Source: an uncultured Granulosicoccaceae bacterium
GTDB lineage: Bacteria > Pseudomonadota > Gammaproteobacteria > Granulosicoccales > Granulosicoccaceae
Length of the DNA stretch: 36,818 nt
Assembly (NCBI GenBank): GCA_938041955.1
Contig: CALISD010000113.1
Span: 1 to 36,818, forward strand
Direction of reading: 5' to 3'
Shown here: piece by piece, positions 32,025 through 36,818 of the stretch
How the letters are laid out: every line of letters begins with the position of its first letter
Position numbering within the stretch: the first letter of the stretch is position 1
Notes under the pieces: model-generated
The model's database searches: none
Told to the model about the DNA's origin: nothing
The model's input: the letters and a program-made list of their open reading frames with translations, nothing else
Translations under genes and position numbers: made by a program

Positions 32025-34136
32025 CTATGATGTTCCGCATTTTTTCGGCCCGCCTTTGCAGCCACCGTTGCCACCATCGCTCGCATTGGTCACATTGACT
32101 TCGACCCAAGTGCTCGATGCGTTGCCAGCGTTGTTAACACTACGAACCAGATAACGTACCTGGCCGCTTACCCCGGTGTTTGTATAACTGACAGTATTTT
32201 CACCAAGCGTTGCAATCAGCGTGTTCGCGCGCCAGCGATTGCGCTTCGAATGCCAAGTCTCACGGTAAACCTGATAAGTTAACTCGCTTGCCACATCGTT
32301 CCAACTTAGCGTTGCACTGCCATCTGCATTATCAACGACCGATAGAGTAACAGCGGCCGGTGGCTCTGGTTCAGTTGGTGTAGGAAGCGTTGTCGCACTT
32401 GCAAGCGCTGACCAATTGGTCTCGTTCCCAGCTGCATCACGCGCCTTCACCTGCCAGCTATAGGTCGTGTTCGCCTCTAATCCTGTCGCGGTATAAATCG
32501 TATTGCCACTCCAGCCACTACTACCAGCCGAGGAACTGGAAAAGAGATACTGCACAGCACTACCAGACTCGTCAACAGCGGTAGTGGCCGTCATAGTCAC
32601 TGTAGTATCGCTATTCGCCTCAGGCGCAGAAACGAAAGACATCGGGTTCGGGGTCGGCGGTGTAATATCAGATGGTGGAGGTTCGCTTGAACCGACTACG
32701 ATATTGCCCGAGATAAAATACTGGCCCTGGCTCCCATAATCAGTGTACGGGCTGATCGAGTTACCCACACCAGTTATACCAAGATAGTAATCACCCGCCA
32801 CTAGCGTCGTCGATATGACAGCGTTAGTTTCGTTTGCCGGTTCGGCACGCACAAGTATTGTACCGTCGGCAGCATACAATGTTGCCTCGACATCCAGGTT
32901 GGTTCCACGATTGGAATTGCGCAACCAGGCAGCCCACGAAGGAGTCACCGTGATATTGGCCGGCCCATCACCGGCGGAAAATACAAATATATCCTCATCG
33001 GTACGACTACTAATTACTCCCTTGTTTTCATACAGAGTATTGAACGGATCGGTTTGTGGTGTTGTAGAGTTTATATTGCCATCGTCACCCACCTGCAACG
33101 TGGTAGCCGCTGAAAATGAGTCAGAGTGATCATCAGGCCGCTGACCCATTTTGCTTGTTATTATGCTTATATCATCTTGAAAATTATTGGCATCTGCATA
33201 CTCCCCCATACTCCATTGACTGACATTGTCATTATAACCCGTGCCCATAATCGGGCCCCAGGAAACAGCGCCTGTACCATGCCCGGAGTAATAGCTGCGC
33301 GTCGATGTACCATCGTGTGACAACCCAAGATTATGACCTGCTTCATGCGATGCCGCTTCAGCAATAAATGGAGGATGGTTCGACAGATTATTGGAATAAA
33401 CCAGCGCCGGAGAATAGTAGCCGTAATTACTTAAACCAAAAACGTTCACGTAGGCCACACCACCTGCATTTTGAGCCGGCATCGGAACACCATTGGCATC
33501 GACGTTAGGTGTAATGAGCACTCGACCTGTATTTCTTCCAAATACACCGGGGTCCTCAGTCGTTACATCGACATCGAAGCTCGAATAATCTTCGGCAATG
33601 CGATACCACATTTCAGCGATCTGATCTAGTTCAGTGGGGCTAAACGAAGCTCCGTCACCGTCGGAATCAAACGCCTGCGCGTACAATGGATCTACGCTCC
33701 CGTTATTCCATGCTGTATTGCTAATTACATGGCCATCAACGTCGATAAACAGCACGGTAGCCGCACCAGGTTTACTGTGCAGGGAAAATGTTTCAGCCGG
33801 GGTAATGCCACTAGGCGCATCAACCTCCGCACTACTGATCGCTTCGACTTCATAGGCAAACTCATCGACATAGAATACTGCGCCATTCGAATCTACTCGA
33901 AGCCGGGCAACGTCCGCAGCCGGGAAGCTAAAACCATCTAACCATTCCAACGCACGTGCCCGCGCTTGTGGTGGAAGATCACGCAAGCCACTCCTCAATA
34001 GGCCGGGAGGGATTTGCTCCAGGTTGATATTCGATCCTGCGTGAAAATTCTGCCGGTTTTTATCTGCAGCAAAACTTGCAGATGTTATTAATAATAATGC
34101 AGTACCCAAAGAAATTGCCGTATTCCGATCGACCAT
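32025..34136 (-). CDS. Secreted zinc metalloprotease (metzincin-like) with fibronectin type III-like domains
   Basis: An exported protein of about 703 residues. A signal peptide (MVDRNTAISLGTALLLITSASFA) is followed by a pro-region and then the protease domain. The zinc-binding motif HEAGHNLGLSHD has three histidines at roughly 264, 268 and 274, and the methionine-turn WGPIMGTGY lies further on. A DSDGDGASFSP stretch may bind calcium. Then come a pre-peptidase-type beta domain (DIFVFSAGDGPANITVTP; GDYYLGITGVG), a fibronectin type III-like domain (TTVTMTATTAVDESG; YSWQVKARDAAGN) and a second one, ending in GGCKGGPKKC. The ATG at 34136 is preferred because GGAG lies six bases before it; another at 34148 is in frame. 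Likely degrades proteins outside the cell. Confidence 0.9.
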   Translation of the reverse strand: MVDRNTAISLGTALLLITSASFAADKNRQNFHAGSNINLEQIPPGLLRSGLRDLPPQARARALEWLDGFSFPAADVARLRVDSNGAVFYVDEFAYEVEAISSAEVDAPSGITPAETFSLHSKPGAATVLFIDVDGHVISNTAWNNGSVDPLYAQAFDSDGDGASFSPTELDQIAEMWYRIAEDYSSFDVDVTTEDPGVFGRNTGRVLITPNVDANGVPMPAQNAGGVAYVNVFGLSNYGYYSPALVYSNNLSNHPPFIAEAASHEAGHNLGLSHDGTSTRSYYSGHGTGAVSWGPIMGTGYNDNVSQWSMGEYADANNFQDDISIITSKMGQRPDDHSDSFSAATTLQVGDDGNINSTTPQTDPFNTLYENKGVISSRTDEDIFVFSAGDGPANITVTPSWAAWLRNSNRGTNLDVEATLYAADGTILVRAEPANETNAVISTTLVAGDYYLGITGVGNSISPYTDYGSQGQYFISGNIVVGSSEPPPSDITPPTPNPMSFVSAPEANSDTTVTMTATTAVDESGSAVQYLFSSSSAGSSGWSGNTIYTATGLEANTTYSWQVKARDAAGNETNWSALASATTLPTPTEPEPPAAVTLSVVDNADGSATLSWNDVASELTYQVYRETWHSKRNRWRANTLIATLGENTVSYTNTGVSGQVRYLVRSVNNAGNASSTWVEVNVTNASDGGNGGCKGGPKKCGTS

Positions 34137-34239
34137 ATGTTGCTCCATTGTGTTACCTGGATCGCTACCTGCTTAGCGCAAGTGAGATTGGCCCGCCGCG
34201 CCGATGCGCTTTAACGGCCGTAACCAATGGTTCTTTATC

Positions 34240-34260
34240 AATCTCAGCGGTATTGAGATT
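34240..34260. repeat. Inverted repeat upstream of the metalloprotease gene
   Basis: A perfect 7-bp inverted repeat (AATCTCA, GCGGTAT, TGAGATT) about 100 bases before the protease start. It may be an operator; no neighbouring regulator is evident. Confidence 0.35.
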
Positions 34261-34392
34261 AAATTTCATTAATTCGTGAAGCGTTTCGCCTGGCTTGACT
34301 CGCTCATGGCGCGCATACCTCATCACAATCTAAGGTCTAAGATCAAGTCATTGCAGCAAGGCTTATCTTGAGCCTGGAATCGGGAGAGACTC

Positions 34393-35289
34393 TCAAAACG
34401 TCACAAGCGCCGGCTTATTACGCATACCGGTAACTGCATTCAGAACGATAGCCAAAATAACAATACTGCCACCGACAAGAACAGAGTAGTGAGGCACTTC
34501 ATCAAGGAACAACCAGGCCCAGACTGGAGCAAATACAACCTCGGTCATGCAGAGCAAGGCAAGTTCGGCAGCCGGAACAACGCTGGAGCCAAAAGTAAAC
34601 AGCACCATCCCGATGCCGAGCAAAAAGACCCCGAGGAAAAGTGCCAGAACGATTTCCTTTAGTGGAATGCCGATACCGGTCCCAGTGACAAAACACATCA
34701 CCAGCGCCAATACCAATGCAAAGCTACCCCCCATGAAAACGACTGGCAGACTGCTGCTATCTCCCCTGCCTGCACGCAGAGACACAGCGAATACGGCAAA
34801 CCCCGTAGCAGACATAAAGGCCAGAAAATCCCCTAACCAGTTGCCTTGCGCAACGCTGTCGTAGACCATCGAAAGAATACCGACCATCGCCATAAAGAGC
34901 GCGACAACAGTAAATTTTCGCAGTGGCTCACCAAGTACAACGCGCGACAATGCGGCGGTCAAAAAAGGCGCCGTAGCAAATAGAAAAGCAGCATTGGCAA
35001 TTGTAGTTAATTGGATCGATGCAATACCGCCGGCATAGGCAGCAACGAGACCACAGGCACCTATAACACTCCAGAGCCCGGAGTTTTTGATAGTGCCAAG
35101 GGCCTGTCCTTTCGACTGCCTTGAGATTAACCAAAAGATGAGAGGCAGTAAGCCGAGTGAGCGATAAAACAGAATTTGCCAAACACTTGCTTCATCGAAT
35201 CCACGAATGCCGACGGGAATAAACGACCAGAAAACGCCGGCACACAGCACAAGCAGCACACCGCGCAGGTACGACAAAGGCTTGCTCAT
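34393..35289 (-). CDS. EamA/DMT family transporter
   Basis: A 298-residue membrane protein with about ten segments in two EamA repeats, the usual size. It starts MSKPLSYLRGVLLVLCAGVFWSFIPVGIRG, has the first-repeat end AIANAAFLFATAPFLTAALSRVVLGEPL-like stretch (TIANAAFLFATAPF, then LGEPLRK) and the second-repeat VPAAELALLCMTEVVFAPVWAWLFLDEVP. It would move a small metabolite across the inner membrane, direction and substrate unknown. The frame is open to 35328, but the ATG at 35289 gives a normal N-terminus; the extension (MAKAGQCLPECIF) is not family-like. It stands alone between the protease and the kinase-like gene. Confidence 0.88.
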   Translation of the reverse strand: MSKPLSYLRGVLLVLCAGVFWSFIPVGIRGFDEASVWQILFYRSLGLLPLIFWLISRQSKGQALGTIKNSGLWSVIGACGLVAAYAGGIASIQLTTIANAAFLFATAPFLTAALSRVVLGEPLRKFTVVALFMAMVGILSMVYDSVAQGNWLGDFLAFMSATGFAVFAVSLRAGRGDSSSLPVVFMGGSFALVLALVMCFVTGTGIGIPLKEIVLALFLGVFLLGIGMVLFTFGSSVVPAAELALLCMTEVVFAPVWAWLFLDEVPHYSVLVGGSIVILAIVLNAVTGMRNKPALVTF

Positions 35290-35513
35290 GAAAATACACT
35301 CGGGTAGGCATTGGCCGGCTTTAGCCAATCACACAATTACATGCTTTTTCCCGGGGCTACGAGAGCCAGGGATCTGTATCAGTAGGAAACAGGCCTGCTG
35401 TTCGGCGCGATTGTACTCCAGTTTAATTCTACGTGATTGCTCGACGCGACATCATACTTGTGCACAAGTCCGCGCCGCTGACAATCGTCGCTAAAAGCTG
35501 ATCGGACGGCCTG

Positions 35514-36437
35514 TTAACGCTTGGCTTCGATCAAATCCCGAACAATCACCCGCGGTACACCAAGAGCCCGAAGCGCGGTGGACACGACGTTGTTGATTGA
35601 TTCTTGTAGCTGAAACTCCCGCTTGCCATCGATTTCGGCAAAGGCTGGTTGATGCGCGTCGATTAAGGCAATGGTTGCCCCGCCAAGCTCTGTTTTGAGG
35701 TAGTCAACTGAGGGCTGGACATTTTCAACATAAAACTCAAAGCGACTGCGCAACGCTTCAGCATGATCATCCGCACGGCCACGTTTGCCGGCACGCGCGC
35801 TCATCTCGGCCTTACTGATTGATAAGTGCAGGACTTTCAATACTGGAACGTTGACACTGCGCAGATACCCCAGCAAGTGCTCGGCAGCAATCTCTGTTCT
35901 GGGATAGCCATCAAGAATAAACGGGCTGTCATATCCATTGGCGCCGTCTGCTGTCGTCGACTGTAAAATGACATCAATAGCGGCGGCAATGAGATCCTGA
36001 GTCCAGCGATTTGGAATCAGCAGGCCGCGCGCGGTGCAGAACTCCAACCATTCCAACTGACTGGCATCAGCGTTCTCAGCATCTTTCGGGCGACCGAAGT
36101 AGTCTTGTAGTTCAGGCAGATAGCGACGCACCTTTTCAGACAGTTCATCACTGGTGTCCATGCTGTTAAACATGCTAACGCCGTGAGACAAGGAATATTT
36201 TTCTTCAAGAAGACCAGCGAATTTCTTATCTTCTTTAGCACGCTCAATGGTGGTCCGCAGAATCACACCCATTGAAAGATGGCGCTCAGGATCAATCGAG
36301 AGCATCTCGCACAGCGCGTTAGCAACTTCGCCTTTTCCGCAGCTTGATGGTCCCGTCAGTATCACTACACCCGGCCCGTTTAGTGCGATTTTCTCGACCC
36401 GAACTATAGAGGGCGGCAGATAAGATGTTTGGTTCAT
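35514..36437 (-). CDS. Adenylate-kinase-like nucleoside monophosphate kinase, enlarged
   Basis: A 307-residue P-loop kinase-like protein, clearly longer than the roughly 215 residues of ordinary adenylate kinase. It has a Walker A (GPSSCGKG, 29-36), the nucleotide-binding ILDGYPRT (174-181), and a SARAGKRGRADD stretch (213-224) that matches the LID-side arginine cluster of adenylate kinases. The additional length is an approximately 80-residue insert (about 60-150) and a C-terminal extension ending GVPRVIVRDLIEAKR. It probably transfers phosphate between nucleotides, but the insertion makes another acceptor possible. The ATG at 36437 is the best start, with a weak ribosome binding site. No operon partner is seen. 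Confidence 0.75.
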   Translation of the reverse strand: MNQTSYLPPSIVRVEKIALNGPGVVILTGPSSCGKGEVANALCEMLSIDPERHLSMGVILRTTIERAKEDKKFAGLLEEKYSLSHGVSMFNSMDTSDELSEKVRRYLPELQDYFGRPKDAENADASQLEWLEFCTARGLLIPNRWTQDLIAAAIDVILQSTTADGANGYDSPFILDGYPRTEIAAEHLLGYLRSVNVPVLKVLHLSISKAEMSARAGKRGRADDHAEALRSRFEFYVENVQPSVDYLKTELGGATIALIDAHQPAFAEIDGKREFQLQESINNVVSTALRALGVPRVIVRDLIEAKR

Positions 36438-36818
36438 TGTTCGGTTCAGTCAGGTTCATGGGAATACGGTTGCTATGATACGGAAAAACTTGCCTGCGGC
36501 TTCATACACGGAGGAATGGTTCCCCGGGCTCTGTTTCCAATCGAGATGATTTCTCACCCCTTACTTAATAAAACTTAATAGAATTCCGTATCTTAAAAGG
36601 CGATACCAATTGGTTGGTGGTGCGCCGACACCAGAACACACCGCTGACAGCCAATTACAGACCAGATAAAAGCCTGCCTTTCAATGCAGGCACGGATAGT
36701 ACAGACCTAATGGCATTGCCGTCTGTGATCCAATAGATTTCTCGGCATTGAGCCTACTTCAGTGGCGACGTGGCACCTACTCCGCCCACCTGGCTGGGTC
36801 AGCGCTTTTCCGCTTGAA
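36438..36818. other. Right-end gap, possibly holding the tail of an outside gene
   Basis: About 380 bases. The right end up to 36692 may carry the 3' end of a leftward gene coming from outside: two minus-strand frames end there, with short C-termini such as ADPARWAE, and the terminator at 36672-36691 would suit such a gene. Not enough remains to identify it. Confidence 0.35.
36672..36691 (-). terminator. Terminator for a leftward gene beyond the right edge
   Basis: A 6-bp stem (GCCTGC, 8-base loop, GCAGGC) which, on the minus strand, is followed by TTTTATC. This orientation terminates transcripts entering from the right edge. Confidence 0.45.

Noticed and set aside
1..36818. CRISPR arrays, tRNA or rRNA genes, complete insertion sequences
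   Set aside because: No regularly spaced repeats, no cloverleaf or rRNA-like segments and no transposase frame were seen on either strand.

Overview
The window looks like chromosomal DNA of a heterotrophic, probably marine gammaproteobacterium. The evidence is indirect: moderate base composition, many uptake systems for small organic solutes, two BCCT-type betaine carriers, a sulfatase, a c-di-GMP sensor and a bd-type quinol oxidase. No rRNA, tRNA, plasmid, phage or CRISPR signal was found. Most of the window is catabolic and transport genes in short operons, separated by several long gaps with no recognisable gene.

Left end (1-3666): the N-terminal part of a BCCT carrier, running off the left edge; an unrecognised protein whose reading frame has a stop at codon 5 of its likeliest start; an EamA exporter; and three long gaps. 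Module A (3667-10391): a peptide-type ABC importer (binding protein, two permeases, a fused double ATPase) in line with an HpcH/HpaI-fold protein that has lost its catalytic histidine and a DUF1932-type dehydrogenase. A stem-loop separates the binding-protein gene from the permeases. A 150-bp MITE-like palindrome flanked by CTAG abuts the module's last stop codon. Next come a second, intact-looking HpaI aldolase and an alpha/beta hydrolase with its own promoter.

Module B (12681-20434) is the most interesting part. A LysR regulator is divergent from an aldehyde dehydrogenase gene, followed with TAATG, TGATG and ATGA overlaps by a peptidase-M19-fold protein lacking half of its metal ligands, a 559-residue protein of no recognised family and a DUF3726 protein, then a BCCT carrier gene. 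A palindromic operator lies between LysR and the dehydrogenase. It reads as a self-contained, substrate-induced pathway for a zwitterionic compound (betaine or N-methylated ring type). The substrate is inferred, not shown. An RraA-like aldolase-fold protein and a sulfatase follow on the minus strand.

Right part (23958-36818): a PhnD-like periplasmic binding protein overlapping a membrane GGDEF-EAL protein (a probable ligand-sensing c-di-GMP pair); an HxlR regulator divergent from a conserved membrane protein; a GbsR/MarR regulator with a textbook promoter and operator, followed by cydA/cydB-type oxidase genes; a secreted zinc metalloprotease with fibronectin-like domains; an EamA exporter; and an enlarged adenylate-kinase-like protein. 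Several genes have non-ATG starts or starts that must be moved on ribosome-binding-site evidence; these are noted per gene.
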